This document shows, piece by piece, positions 39,158-50,632 of a stretch of 64,000 nt of DNA (within the stretch, counting starts at the first letter, position 1; every line of letters starts with the position of its first letter). This DNA comes from Nocardioides pantholopis (lineage in GTDB: Bacteria > Actinomycetota > Actinomycetes > Propionibacteriales > Nocardioidaceae), in the NCBI RefSeq assembly GCF_003710085.1, contig NZ_CP033324.1, positions 1,364,001-1,428,000 of the forward strand, given 5' to 3'. Under the pieces are notes generated by a model, which worked only from the letters and a program-made list of their open reading frames with translations, was not told the DNA's origin and made no database searches. The position numbers were made by a program, and so were the translations under genes.

Positions 39158-39840
39158 GCGGCCGACCGAGCGAGGAGGACCGCCGGCTCCTGAGCGGGCC
39201 GGAGATCGAGGCCGCGGGGCTCGCCGACTGGCGGGTGCTGTTCGGCCGCCTGCACGCGCGCTACCGCACGCCGGACTTCGCGACCGCGCTCGCGATCGTC
39301 ACCGAGGTCGGCGCCGTCGCCGACGAGCTGGACCACCACCCTGACCTCGACCTGTCCTGGGGGCAGGTGCGGGTGCGGGTGTCCAGCCACGACGTCGGCG
39401 GCGTCACCGCTCGCGACGTGCGCCTGGCCCGGGCGACCACCGACATCGCCGCCCGGCACGGCGCCACCGCGACCCCCGAGGCGCTCAGCGTGCTCGAGAT
39501 CGCGCTGGACACCGCCGACCGCGGCGAGGTGCTGCCGTTCTGGGCGGCGGTCCTGGGCCTGGAGCCGTCCGCCACGGACCCGGTCGAGCTCACCGACCCG
39601 CTCGGCGTGCTGCCGACGCTGTGGTTCCAGGAGGCCGAGCGGGACGCCGAGGTCCCGGCGCAGCGCTTCCACCTGGACCTGCGGGTGCCGCCCGAGGTCG
39701 TCGCTCCCCGGATGCGGGCCGCGCTGGCCGCCGGCGGCGTCCTGGTCAGCGACGCCGACGCGCCCCGGTTCTGGGTGCTGGCCGATCCCCAGGGCAACCG
39801 GGTGTGCCTGACGACCTGGCAGGGCCGCGACGCCCCGTGA
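39154..39840 (+). CDS. Pterin-4a-carbinolamine dehydratase-like domain fused to VOC domain
   Basis: 228 residues. Residues about 5-105 match the PCD/DCoH fold: LSGPEIEAAGLADW, FATALAIVTEVGAVADELDHHPDL and VSSHDVGGVTARDVRLA, with the His-His-Pro-Asp catalytic pattern. Residues about 110-225 form a VOC domain ending WVLADPQGNRVCLTTW. The two-domain fusion occurs in actinobacteria. Coupled with the VOC gene upstream. Confidence 0.85.
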   Translation: MSGRPSEEDRRLLSGPEIEAAGLADWRVLFGRLHARYRTPDFATALAIVTEVGAVADELDHHPDLDLSWGQVRVRVSSHDVGGVTARDVRLARATTDIAARHGATATPEALSVLEIALDTADRGEVLPFWAAVLGLEPSATDPVELTDPLGVLPTLWFQEAERDAEVPAQRFHLDLRVPPEVVAPRMRAALAAGGVLVSDADAPRFWVLADPQGNRVCLTTWQGRDAP

Positions 39841-39915
39841 GCGGCGGGAACGGCCGGTGGATGGCCACATGATGGGACCCGCGTCCCGGATGCTGGGACG
39901 ACATGGGAGACTGGG

Positions 39916-39945
39916 CTGACGGGACCGAGCCCGACCGGCTACGGT
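39916..39945 (+). promoter_or_regulatory. Promoter of the ilvBNC leader
   Basis: CTGACG (39916-39921) and TACGGT (39940-39945) with an 18-base spacer. Transcription would start close to 39953, making the leader peptide mRNA leaderless. Confidence 0.45.
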
Positions 39946-39952
39946 GGTGAGC

Positions 39953-39994
39953 ATGCGCCAGGACCTTCTTGTACGCACGCGACGCGCCCGCTGA
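39953..39994 (+). CDS. ilvB leader peptide (13 aa)
   Basis: MRQDLLVRTRRAR, with Leu-Leu-Val codons followed by an Arg-rich end. It precedes a strong T-tailed hairpin, the arrangement of transcription attenuation reported for ilvBNC of Corynebacterium. Slow translation at Leu/Val codons would favour an alternative structure. A small hairpin CTGAC/GTCAG (39991-40009) at the stop could pause polymerase. Confidence 0.7.
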   Translation: MRQDLLVRTRRAR

Positions 39995-40020
39995 CACCAC
40001 CTCCGTCAGCCAGCGCGTCA

Positions 40021-40053
40021 CCCCTCGTTGCCCACGCAACCGAGGGGTTTTTT
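40021..40053 (+). terminator. ilvBNC attenuator (intrinsic terminator)
   Basis: CCCCTCG (40021-40027) pairs with CGAGGGG (40041-40047); TTGC/GCAA extend the stem inward; six Ts (40048-40053) follow. This is the only clearly T-tailed terminator in the window and lies 64 bases before ilvB, so it must be conditional. Confidence 0.88.
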
Positions 40054-40116
40054 GTTGCCACGCAGACCTCGAGCAGATCCCCGTGCAGCACGGGTTCGGG
40101 ATAGGGAAAGCAAGGA

Positions 40117-43510
<3,394 letters not shown>

Positions 43511-43618
43511 GGAGTGAGGCGGAGGTACGCCGAGCGTAGCGAGGTGTGCCGGAGCCGAGCCCCGCAAGTGCGGAGCAAATAAGTGCCGCGCGCTGATCCC
43601 AGCCGCACGACGTACGAC

Positions 43619-43651
43619 GAGCCGGCACGGACCAGTGGTCCGTGCCGGCTC
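43619..43651. terminator. Bidirectional terminator hairpin after ilvC
   Basis: Perfect 15-bp stem (43619-43633 / 43637-43651) with AGT loop, between convergent ilvC and the ABC-2 permease gene. No T tract. Confidence 0.85.
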
Positions 43652-43677
43652 GCTGCGTCCGGGGTCCGGGGGAGGGA

Positions 43678-44505
43678 TCACTTGACCTCGGAGCGCATCA
43701 CCAGGGCGATCCCGGCGGCCAGGGGGAGGACCAGCCACAGCACGCCGGTGACGGCGAGGTTGGCCCACTGCTCGCCGGACACGACACCCTCGAAGAGCGG
43801 GCCCTGGGCGTAGTTGAAGTCCACCCACGGGCGCAGGTCGGCGAACCAGTCCTGCATCGAGGAGAGCAGCTCGGCGAGCGTGGGCACCAGCAGCGAGTAG
43901 ACGAAGTACGCCACGATCGCCCCCGCCGAGCTGCGGAACAGCACCCCGAGCATGAAGCCGACCATCAGGCCGAGGACGTTCGCGAGCACGATGAACGCGA
44001 ACTCGGTGACCGAGACGTCCCAGACCACGTCGGTGCCGGTGATCGCGGTGCCGACCACGTTGCCGAGGGCGCCGATGACCAGCGCCACGAACATCGACAC
44101 GACGCCGATCGCGACCGCGCCGATCGCCTTGGCCAGGATCACCCGGCTGCGGTTCGGCACCAGCGTGAACGAGGTGAGGCCGCTGCGCTGGCTCCACTCG
44201 CTGGTGACCGCGAGGATCGCGATCATCGGGAGGATCACCGCCATCGGGAACCCGATGGCGGAGGCGAACGCCTCGTAGGTCAGCTCCTCCTCGGGAGCGA
44301 ACAGGATCGTCGCCGCGGTCGCCAGCACCGAGAGGATGCCGATGCTGGCCAGCAGCCAGAAGCCGGCCCGGGTGTCGAACATCTTGCGCAGCTCGACCCC
44401 GACGACGCGGGAGAGCGGGATCGGGCTCGGGGTGGCCCGGCCGGCGGTGGCCGGGGCGGCCTGGTCGGCCGGGTCGGTGGCGGTGGTGGCGGTGACGGCG
44501 CTCAT
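43678..44505 (-). CDS. ABC-2 type transporter permease
   Basis: 275 residues, about six helices, cytoplasmic N-terminus followed by VELRKMFDTRAGFWLLASIG, which is the usual start of ABC-2 exporter permeases encoded with DrrA/CcmA-like ATPases. Pairs with the ATPase gene immediately upstream (ATGA overlap). Substrate unknown. Confidence 0.88.
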   Translation of the reverse strand: MSAVTATTATDPADQAAPATAGRATPSPIPLSRVVGVELRKMFDTRAGFWLLASIGILSVLATAATILFAPEEELTYEAFASAIGFPMAVILPMIAILAVTSEWSQRSGLTSFTLVPNRSRVILAKAIGAVAIGVVSMFVALVIGALGNVVGTAITGTDVVWDVSVTEFAFIVLANVLGLMVGFMLGVLFRSSAGAIVAYFVYSLLVPTLAELLSSMQDWFADLRPWVDFNYAQGPLFEGVVSGEQWANLAVTGVLWLVLPLAAGIALVMRSEVK

Positions 44506-45401
44506 GCCGCTGCTCCTTCTCGTTGGGTCTCTGCGGTGAGCTCGAGGAACATCTCCTCGAGGCCGGCGCCGTCGGCGCTGCGCAGCTCGGTCAGCGCGAT
44601 GCCGGCGGCGAGGGCGACCTGGCCGACCAGGTCGGTGTCGGCGTCGGTGCGGAAGGCGCCGTCGGGGGACGCGGTCGCGGCGATCCCCGAGCCGTGCAGG
44701 GCCCGCTCCAGCCGGGCCGGGTCGGCGGCGCGGACGACGGTCCCCGCCGCCTCGAGCAGCTCGGCCTTGGTGCCCTGGGCGACGATCCGGCCGTTGCCGA
44801 TCACGACGAGGTCGTCGGCGATGACCTCGATCTCGTGCAGCAGGTGCGAGGAGAGCAGCACGGTGCCGCCGCGATTGGCGTAGTCGCGCAGCAGGTCGCG
44901 CATCCAGCGGATGCCCGCGGGATCGAGCCCGTTGGCCGGCTCGTCGAGGACGAGCACCTCGGGGTCGCCGATCAGGGCGGTCGCGATGCCGAGCCGCTGG
45001 CGCATCCCGAGGGAGTAGTTGCGGACCCGGCGGTCGGCCTCGGTGCCGGTCAGGCTGACCAGGTCGACCATCTCCTGGACCCGGCTGCGGGGCAGCCCCA
45101 TCGTCTGCTGGGCGATGGTCAGGATCTCCCGTCCGGTGCGGCCGGCGTGCTGGGCGGAGGCGTCGAGGAGGACGCCGACCTCCAGGCCGGGGTTCGGCAG
45201 CGCGGCGTACGGGCGCCCGGCGATCGTCGCCCGGCCGGAGGTCGGCGGCGTGAGGCCGACCATGACGCGCATCGACGTGGACTTCCCCGCGCCGTTCGGC
45301 CCCAGGAAGCCGGTGACCCGGCCGGGCTCGGCGGTGAAGGACACGTCATCGACGGCGGTGAAGGCGCCGTACCTCTTGGTGAGTGACTCGACTGTGATCA
45401 T
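44502..45401 (-). CDS. ABC transporter ATPase (ABC-2 exporter type)
   Basis: 299 residues from ATG 45401 (an in-frame ATG two codons earlier at 45407 is equally possible). Walker A GPNGAGKST near 39, signature YSLGMRQRLGIA, Walker B VLVLDEPANGLD, H-loop SSHLLHE, then a DrrA-type C-terminal extension of about 80 residues. Energises the 43678-44505 permease. Confidence 0.93.
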   Translation of the reverse strand: MITVESLTKRYGAFTAVDDVSFTAEPGRVTGFLGPNGAGKSTSMRVMVGLTPPTSGRATIAGRPYAALPNPGLEVGVLLDASAQHAGRTGREILTIAQQTMGLPRSRVQEMVDLVSLTGTEADRRVRNYSLGMRQRLGIATALIGDPEVLVLDEPANGLDPAGIRWMRDLLRDYANRGGTVLLSSHLLHEIEVIADDLVVIGNGRIVAQGTKAELLEAAGTVVRAADPARLERALHGSGIAATASPDGAFRTDADTDLVGQVALAAGIALTELRSADGAGLEEMFLELTAETQREGAAA

Positions 45402-45544
45402 GACCACGAGCGTGCCGTCGCAGCCGGCCCGGGCACATCGGGGAAGCCGCTGAACCCGCCCCTGAGGGGACCCCGACGGGTGACCCCGGGACCCCGAGGC
45501 CCGGGTCGGGGGAATGCCGGGTCCCGGCGCCTGGTTCGACCAGC

Positions 45545-46255
45545 ATGCGCATCGAGATCTGGAGTGACGTCGTCTGCCCGTGGTGCTACATCGGCAAGCG
45601 CCGCCTGGAGCGGGCCCTGGACGGCTTCGAGCACGCCGACCAGGTCGAGGTGGTCTACCGCTCCTTCGAGCTCGACCCCAGCGCTCCGCGGCACGGCACC
45701 GAGCCGACGGTCGTCTCGCTGGCCCGCAAGTACGGCCGCAGCGAGGACGAGATGCGGCAGATGATGCAGGGCGTCGTGGACGCCGCCGCCGGCGAGGACC
45801 TGGCGTTCCGGATCTTCGAGAACGTGCACACCAACACCGTCGACGCCCACCGGCTCCTGCACCTCGCCCTCGACGCCGGCGGGCCGGCGCTCCAGCGCGA
45901 CCTGAAGGAGGCGCTGCTCGCGGCGTACTTCATCCGGGCCGAGAACGTCGGCGACCCCGACGTGCTGCGGTCCGTCGCCCTCGAGGCCGGCCTCGACGGG
46001 GACCGGGTCGACGCGGTCCTCGCCGGCCAGGAGTACGCCGACGAGGTAGCCGCCGACGCCGCCCAGGCCCGCGCCTACGGCGCGACCGGCGTCCCGTTCT
46101 TCGTCCTCGACGGCGCCTTCGGCATCTCCGGCGCCCAGCCGGTCGAGGTGTTCACCCAGGCGCTCGAGCAGGCCTGGGCCGCCTCGCACCCGGTCCTGCA
46201 GATGGCCGGCGGCGACGACGCCGCGGCCTGCGGGCCGGACGGCTGCGCGGTCTGA
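45545..46255 (+). CDS. DsbA family oxidoreductase (FrnE-like)
   Basis: 236 residues, no signal peptide. MRIEIWSDVVCPWCYIGKRR carries the redox motif CPWC at 11-14; the helical insert and the cis-Pro loop YGATGVPFFV are in place. FrnE-like proteins are cytoplasmic 2-hydroxychromene-isomerase-related disulfide oxidoreductases, often linked to oxidative stress. Two more cysteines near the C-terminus (AACGPDGCAV) are a feature of this subgroup. Confidence 0.92.
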   Translation: MRIEIWSDVVCPWCYIGKRRLERALDGFEHADQVEVVYRSFELDPSAPRHGTEPTVVSLARKYGRSEDEMRQMMQGVVDAAAGEDLAFRIFENVHTNTVDAHRLLHLALDAGGPALQRDLKEALLAAYFIRAENVGDPDVLRSVALEAGLDGDRVDAVLAGQEYADEVAADAAQARAYGATGVPFFVLDGAFGISGAQPVEVFTQALEQAWAASHPVLQMAGGDDAAACGPDGCAV

Positions 46256-46289
46256 TCCGGCGCCCGACCGGGGGCCGCCCCTGGGCGGC

Positions 46290-46607
46290 TCAGCCGGCGT
46301 CGACCAGCACCACCGGATCCTGGTCGCGCCGGGGCCAGCGCCCCAGCGGTCCGAGGGAGCGGCTGCTGCGGTCCAGGACCTCGGCGTGCCAGCGGCCCGA
46401 GCGCACCACCCGGGCCGGGCGCGGGCTGCCCGGGCCGAGCGCGACCGGGCGACCGGCCCCGACGAGCGCGGCCAGCTCACCGAGGTCGCCGTCCGGCCCG
46501 ACCCGGAAGCCCACCCGCCCGTCGGCCAGCGGCACCGCCTCCACCCGCGCGACCAGCGCGGTCCCGTCGGCCCGCAGGACCGTGCAGGTGGCGGCCCGGG
46601 TGCTCAC
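46290..46607 (-). CDS. Hypothetical protein (105 aa), coupled to GNAT
   Basis: GTG at 46607 overlaps the stop of the upstream GNAT gene as GTGA. The product is probably a small beta-rich domain (TCTVLRADGTALVARVEAV, WHAEVLDRSSRSLGPLGRW). No family recognised. Confidence 0.6.
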   Translation of the reverse strand: MSTRAATCTVLRADGTALVARVEAVPLADGRVGFRVGPDGDLGELAALVGAGRPVALGPGSPRPARVVRSGRWHAEVLDRSSRSLGPLGRWPRRDQDPVVLVDAG

Positions 46608-47140
46608 GAGCGGGCGGCCCGCCACTCCTCGGCGGTGATCGCGAAGAGCGCCGAGGGGCCGGCGTACCACTTGTCGACCACGCCCCGGGAGCGCAGGCCC
46701 AGGCGCCGCGCCACGGCCTGGGACGGCCCGTTGTCGAGGTGGGTGAGCGCGAGCACCTCGGGCAGGCCGTACCCGAAGCCGTGGCCGAGGACGGCGCCGG
46801 CCGCCTCGGTGGCGTAGCCGTGCCGCCACGAGTCGGGGTGCAGGTGCCAGCCGATCTCCACCTCGCCGGCCTCGGCGTTCGGCACCGTCAGCAGCAGCAC
46901 GGTCCCGGCCACCTGCCCGGTCTCGAGGACCTCGACCGCCCACGCCCCCAGCGGCGGCACCACGCTGCGCGCGGCGTAGGTCTCGATGCGGGTGTGCGCC
47001 TGATCGAGGTCCCGCATCAGCACCGGCTCCCCGTCGCCGAGCCAGCGCATCACCTCCACGCGGCTCTGGATGTCGAGCAGCCGCTGTGCCTCGTCGTGGC
47101 GCCAGGGCCGGATGCGCAGGCGCTCGGTGCGGATGTCCAC
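46604..47140 (-). CDS. GNAT acetyltransferase, RimJ/RimL type
   Basis: 178 residues. RTERLRIRPWRHDEAQRLLD at the start and EIGWHLHPDSWRHGYATEAA then ALTHLDNGPSQAVARRLGL give the acetyl-CoA site and the RimL signature. GTG start at 47140 is chosen from the conserved N-terminus; the frame is open farther upstream without homology. Target unknown. Confidence 0.88.
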   Translation of the reverse strand: MDIRTERLRIRPWRHDEAQRLLDIQSRVEVMRWLGDGEPVLMRDLDQAHTRIETYAARSVVPPLGAWAVEVLETGQVAGTVLLLTVPNAEAGEVEIGWHLHPDSWRHGYATEAAGAVLGHGFGYGLPEVLALTHLDNGPSQAVARRLGLRSRGVVDKWYAGPSALFAITAEEWRAARS

Positions 47141-47224
47141 CCCCCGAGCCTGCCACCGAAGCCGTCCCGACGCACCCGGATGGACGCCGGAGCGCCGGTG
47201 AGAACGCCGCCGGTGGGACACCGG

Positions 47225-47686
47225 ATGTCCGTGCAGACCTTCCTGCCCTTCCCCGACTTCGAGGCCTCCGCCCGCGCCCTGGACCCCCGCCGGCTCGGCA
47301 AGCAGCGGGTCGAGGGGATCCAGGTGATCCGTGGTCAGATCGTGCCGGGCTACGGCTGGCGCCACCACCCCGCGGTGAAGATGTGGCTGGGGTACGTCGA
47401 GGCGCTGGGCCGCTACGCGCTGACCTGCTGCGAGGTCTGGGTCGAGGCGGGGCGTGCGGACACGTGTGCCGCCACCATCACCGCCGATCTCGCCGCCGCG
47501 GGCGTGGACAGGATCCGCACCCAGGCCGAGCTCGCGCGGGCCGCCGCGCTGCCGCCCTGGCTGGGCGACGAGGACTTCCACCGCAGCCACCGCTCCTCGC
47601 TGCTGCGCAAGGACCCGGACTTCTACCGGCCCCGGTTCCCCGACGACCCCGACGACCTGCCCTACATCTGGCCCTCGGTGTCCTGA
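47225..47686 (+). CDS. Pyrimidine-dimer-DNA-glycosylase-like protein (MSMEG_6728 type)
   Basis: 153 residues. QTFLPFPDFEASARALDPRRLGKQRVE followed by GYGWRHHPAVKMW and the C-terminal SSLLRKDP...YRP match a mycobacterial/actinobacterial family related to T4 endonuclease V (Pyr_excise). Whether it excises UV dimers is not shown. The 3' end overlaps the convergent ABC-F gene by 25 bases. Confidence 0.8.
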   Translation: MSVQTFLPFPDFEASARALDPRRLGKQRVEGIQVIRGQIVPGYGWRHHPAVKMWLGYVEALGRYALTCCEVWVEAGRADTCAATITADLAAAGVDRIRTQAELARAAALPPWLGDEDFHRSHRSSLLRKDPDFYRPRFPDDPDDLPYIWPSVS

Positions 47687-49269
47687 CCCGGTCCCAGGTC
47701 GACGACCCGGTCCACGCCGGCGTCCGCCAGGAACACCGGGTCGTGGCTGACGACGACCAGCGCGCCGCGGTGCGCCGCGAGCGCGGCGACCAGCGCGTCG
47801 TAGGAGGCGAAGTCGAGGTTGTTGGTCGGCTCGTCGAGCAGCAGCAGCTGCGGGGCCGGTTCCGCGAGCAGCAGCGCGGCCAGCGTCGCGCGGAACCGCT
47901 CGCCGCCGGAGAGCGCCCCGACCGGACGGTCCGCGACCCGGCCCCGGAACAGGAACCGGGCCAGCCGGGCCCGGACCGCCGTCGGGTCCGCCTGCGGGGC
48001 GCGGGCCGCAACGTTCTCGTAGACCGTGCGGTCGTCGTCGAGCAGGTCCAGGCGCTGGGCGAGGTACCCGACGGGCACGTGGACGCGGACCGAGCCCGAC
48101 GCCGGCGGGAGATGGCCGACGACGGTCTCCAGCAGCGTCGTCTTCCCGGACCCGTTGGGTCCGACCACCGCCACCCGGTCCGGGCCGTGCAGGTCGAGGT
48201 CGACGGCGGCGCCGGTGCGCAGGACCAGGGACCGCGTCGTCAGCACCTCCCGGCCGCGCGGGACCGCGGTGGCCGGGAGGTCGACATGGATCGTCCGGTC
48301 CTCGTGCACCCGGCTCTCGGCGGACTCCAGCCGCTCGTGCGCCTCGACCAGGCGCGCCTCGTGGACCCGCTGGTACTTCGCGGCGGACTCCTGGGCGGAG
48401 CGCTTGCGGGCACCCATGACGATCTTGGGCTCGCGCTTGGTGGCGTTCATCTTCGCGCCGTACCGGCGCCGCTGGGCCAGCACCCGCTCGGCCTCGACCC
48501 GGTCCGCGGGCTGGCGCCGCAGGTCGGACCGGGCCGCGGTCACGGCCTGGGCGGCGGCGGACTGCTCTGCGGCGACCTGCTCGGCGTACGCCCGGTAGCC
48601 GCCGCCGTACCAGCGCACCCCGCCCGCCCGCAGCTCGCCGATCCGGTCCACCCGCTCGAGCAGCTCCCGGTCGTGGCTGATGACCAGCAGCGTCCGCGGC
48701 CAGCTCGCCACGACGTCGTACAGCCGGGCGCGGGCCGCGGCGTCGAGGTTGTTGGTCGGCTCGTCGAGCAGCAGGACGTCGGGGCGGGCCAGCAGCAGCC
48801 GGGCGAGCCCGAGCCGGACGGCCTCGCCGCCGGAGACCTCGCCGAGCCGGCGGTCGAGCAGCTCGCCGGGCAGGCCGAGGCGCTCCAGCTCGGAGACGGC
48901 GCGCTCCTCGACGTCCCAGGCGTCCCCGACCGTGTCGTAGTCGGCCGGGTCGACCGATCCGGCCTCGATCGCTCGGACGGCGCGGCGCACCGGTGCGATG
49001 CCGAGGAACTCCTCGACCGGCTGCGCCACGTCCAGGGTCAGGTCCTGGGGCAGGTAGCCGACCTCCCCGCCGACCTGCACGTGGCCGCTGGTGGGGGCGA
49101 GGACACCGGCTGCCAGCCGGAGCACTGTCGACTTGCCGGCGCCGTTGGCGCCGACCAGGCCGGCCCGGCCGGGCGGGAGCAGCAGGTCGAGGTCGGCGAG
49201 GACCGGTGACCCGTCGGGCCAGGAGAAGCCGACCGAGGAGAAGCTGAGGACAGCAGGGGTCGCGGGCAT
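47662..49269 (-). CDS. ABC-F family ATPase
   Basis: 535 residues, no membrane helices, two ABC domains. Domain 1: GANGAGKST near 41 and EVSGGEAVRLGLARLLLARP; domain 2: GPNGSGKTT near 375 and LSGGERFRATLAALLLAEP; both with LLLDEPTNNLD. A charged linker (about 225-320, KRSAQESAAKYQRVHEARLV) separates them. ABC-F proteins act on ribosomes; some give resistance to macrolides, lincosamides or pleuromutilins. A hairpin over the RBS suggests regulated translation. Confidence 0.92.
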   Translation of the reverse strand: MPATPAVLSFSSVGFSWPDGSPVLADLDLLLPPGRAGLVGANGAGKSTVLRLAAGVLAPTSGHVQVGGEVGYLPQDLTLDVAQPVEEFLGIAPVRRAVRAIEAGSVDPADYDTVGDAWDVEERAVSELERLGLPGELLDRRLGEVSGGEAVRLGLARLLLARPDVLLLDEPTNNLDAAARARLYDVVASWPRTLLVISHDRELLERVDRIGELRAGGVRWYGGGYRAYAEQVAAEQSAAAQAVTAARSDLRRQPADRVEAERVLAQRRRYGAKMNATKREPKIVMGARKRSAQESAAKYQRVHEARLVEAHERLESAESRVHEDRTIHVDLPATAVPRGREVLTTRSLVLRTGAAVDLDLHGPDRVAVVGPNGSGKTTLLETVVGHLPPASGSVRVHVPVGYLAQRLDLLDDDRTVYENVAARAPQADPTAVRARLARFLFRGRVADRPVGALSGGERFRATLAALLLAEPAPQLLLLDEPTNNLDFASYDALVAALAAHRGALVVVSHDPVFLADAGVDRVVDLGPGQDTEGQM

Positions 49270-49274
49270 AGCTG

Positions 49275-49319
49275 TGCTCCGAGGTGAGGTGCGGGTGGGG
49301 CGGCGACCTCAGTGGAGCA
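49275..49319 (-). promoter_or_regulatory. RBS-sequestering hairpin before the ABC-F gene
   Basis: TGCTCC (49275-49280) pairs with GGAGCA (49314-49319), extended inward by TGAGGT/ACCTCA. In the mRNA (minus strand) the GGAG ribosome site, about 5-10 bases before the ATG at 49269, lies in this stem. Comparable leaders regulate antibiotic-resistance ABC-F genes. Confidence 0.5.
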
Positions 49320-49457
49320 ACGGGACCTGCCTACGGACGGGGCTGGGACGCCGTCGACGGTACGCCGCGGCGGCGACCGCCGCATCCGAGTTGTCGGCCA
49401 CCGCGGGGGTCGACGCGCTGTCGCGGCCGGGCCTGAGAGACAAGTCGGGGCAGAAGA

Positions 49458-49468
49458 TATATGATCTA
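49458..49468 (+). promoter_or_regulatory. TATATGATCTA motif upstream of the DVR-like gene
   Basis: Same 11 bases and same orientation as at 10944-10954, 47 bases before the start. AT-rich island in an otherwise GC-rich gap; operator or promoter core. Confidence 0.5.
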
Positions 49469-49515
49469 GTCCAGGTCGATCGGTGTGGTCGGCCCGGACG
49501 GAGGAACGAGCCCCC

Positions 49516-50613
49516 ATGGCCTTCAGCACCATCACCGACCTCGACGTCGCGGCGGCCCAGCGGCACAGCTCCGAGCTCCGCTCCCGGCTGCTCACCTCGA
49601 CGTCCACGACGTACACGACCGGGGCCGACGGCACCGGGAACGGCGAGCGCGTGCTGGTCCTGGGCGGCACCGGCTACATCGGCCGGGCGCTGGTGCCCGA
49701 GCTGGCCCGCCGCGGCTACCGGCCCGCCGTCCTGGCCCGCAACGCCGAGGCCAAGAACGACGCCGAGTTCGCCGACGCCGAGATCGTGGTCGGCGACCCG
49801 ACCCGCGCCCAGGATGTTCTGGATGCTGTCGCCGCCGCCCCGACCGCCGTGGTCATCTCGCTGCTCAGCGGCCGCCGGCCCAACGACGCCGAGGAGTGCC
49901 GGCTCGTCGACCACGACGCGATCGTTCACGGCATCCAGGCGGCGGTCGCCCACGAGGTGCAGCAGTTCGTCCACATCAGCGACTTCGGCGCCTACCGGCC
50001 CGAGCTGATCCCGCAGGTCTACAAGCTGCAGGTCGAGGGCGAGCTGATGGGCCAGCACCACGGCGCCCTGGACTGGACGATCATCCGTCCCACGTCGTAC
50101 TTCCCCTACCTGGCGATGACCTTCGGCGACGTGAAGAACGGCGAGCCCTACCGGATCTTCGACCACGGCGAGTACAGCGTCGTGAACCCGATCGCCCGCG
50201 AGGACCTGGCGGAGTTCATCGTCAACCACGTACTGCGCGAGGAGTCCTACGGCCGGGTGCTGCCGGTCGGTGGACCGTGGACCGACGACAACGTGGTGAC
50301 CCTCAAGGGCGCCGGGCAGATGATGTTCGACGTCACCGGCCGCCCGGAGAGCTGGAACGTCGTCACGATGGCCTCGTGGGACAAGAAGATCGCCCGCCTC
50401 ACCCGGATGGGCAGGATCAGCAAGCAGCTCAAGCCGGTCGCCTACTACCTCGAGGCCGCCAAGTACTGGTCGGTCGTCGACCACGTCGCCCCGGCGTACG
50501 GCACCCGGACCCTGCGCGGCTTCATGGAGAAGCTCAAGGACCGCGAGTTCCCCACGGGAAGCTTCCGGGAGCGGATGAAGTCAGGCACCAACCTGATGCC
50601 CACCGACATCTGA
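49516..50613 (+). CDS. NAD(P)-binding oxidoreductase similar to divinyl chlorophyllide a 8-vinyl-reductase
   Basis: 365 residues. Rossmann loop VLVLGGTGYIGRALVPELARRG near 46. The later part follows the order of the BciA/DVR family: FVHISDFGAYRPELIPQ with a Lys for YxxxK (YKLQVEGELM), WTIIRPTSYFPYLAMTFGDVK, NGEPYRIFDHGEYSVVNPI, GRVLPVGGPW, KYWSVVD, and YGTRTLRGFMEKL near the end. ATG 49516 follows GAGGAACGAG. No other chlorophyll gene is near, so the in vivo substrate is likely different. It could alternatively be an NmrA-like protein. Confidence 0.75.
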   Translation: MAFSTITDLDVAAAQRHSSELRSRLLTSTSTTYTTGADGTGNGERVLVLGGTGYIGRALVPELARRGYRPAVLARNAEAKNDAEFADAEIVVGDPTRAQDVLDAVAAAPTAVVISLLSGRRPNDAEECRLVDHDAIVHGIQAAVAHEVQQFVHISDFGAYRPELIPQVYKLQVEGELMGQHHGALDWTIIRPTSYFPYLAMTFGDVKNGEPYRIFDHGEYSVVNPIAREDLAEFIVNHVLREESYGRVLPVGGPWTDDNVVTLKGAGQMMFDVTGRPESWNVVTMASWDKKIARLTRMGRISKQLKPVAYYLEAAKYWSVVDHVAPAYGTRTLRGFMEKLKDREFPTGSFRERMKSGTNLMPTDI

Positions 50614-50632
50614 GGGCGGCCGACCCGCCCCC

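Noticed and set aside
43511..43618. Possible small gene after ilvC
   Set aside because: Open frames here are short, lack an RBS and codon bias; the region contains GAGCGTAGCGAGG-type sequence and the terminator only.
45402..45544. Possible operator between the ABC-2 ATPase and DsbA-like genes
   Set aside because: Only GC-rich, loosely palindromic sequence; no convincing symmetric site or -10/-35 pair could be placed.
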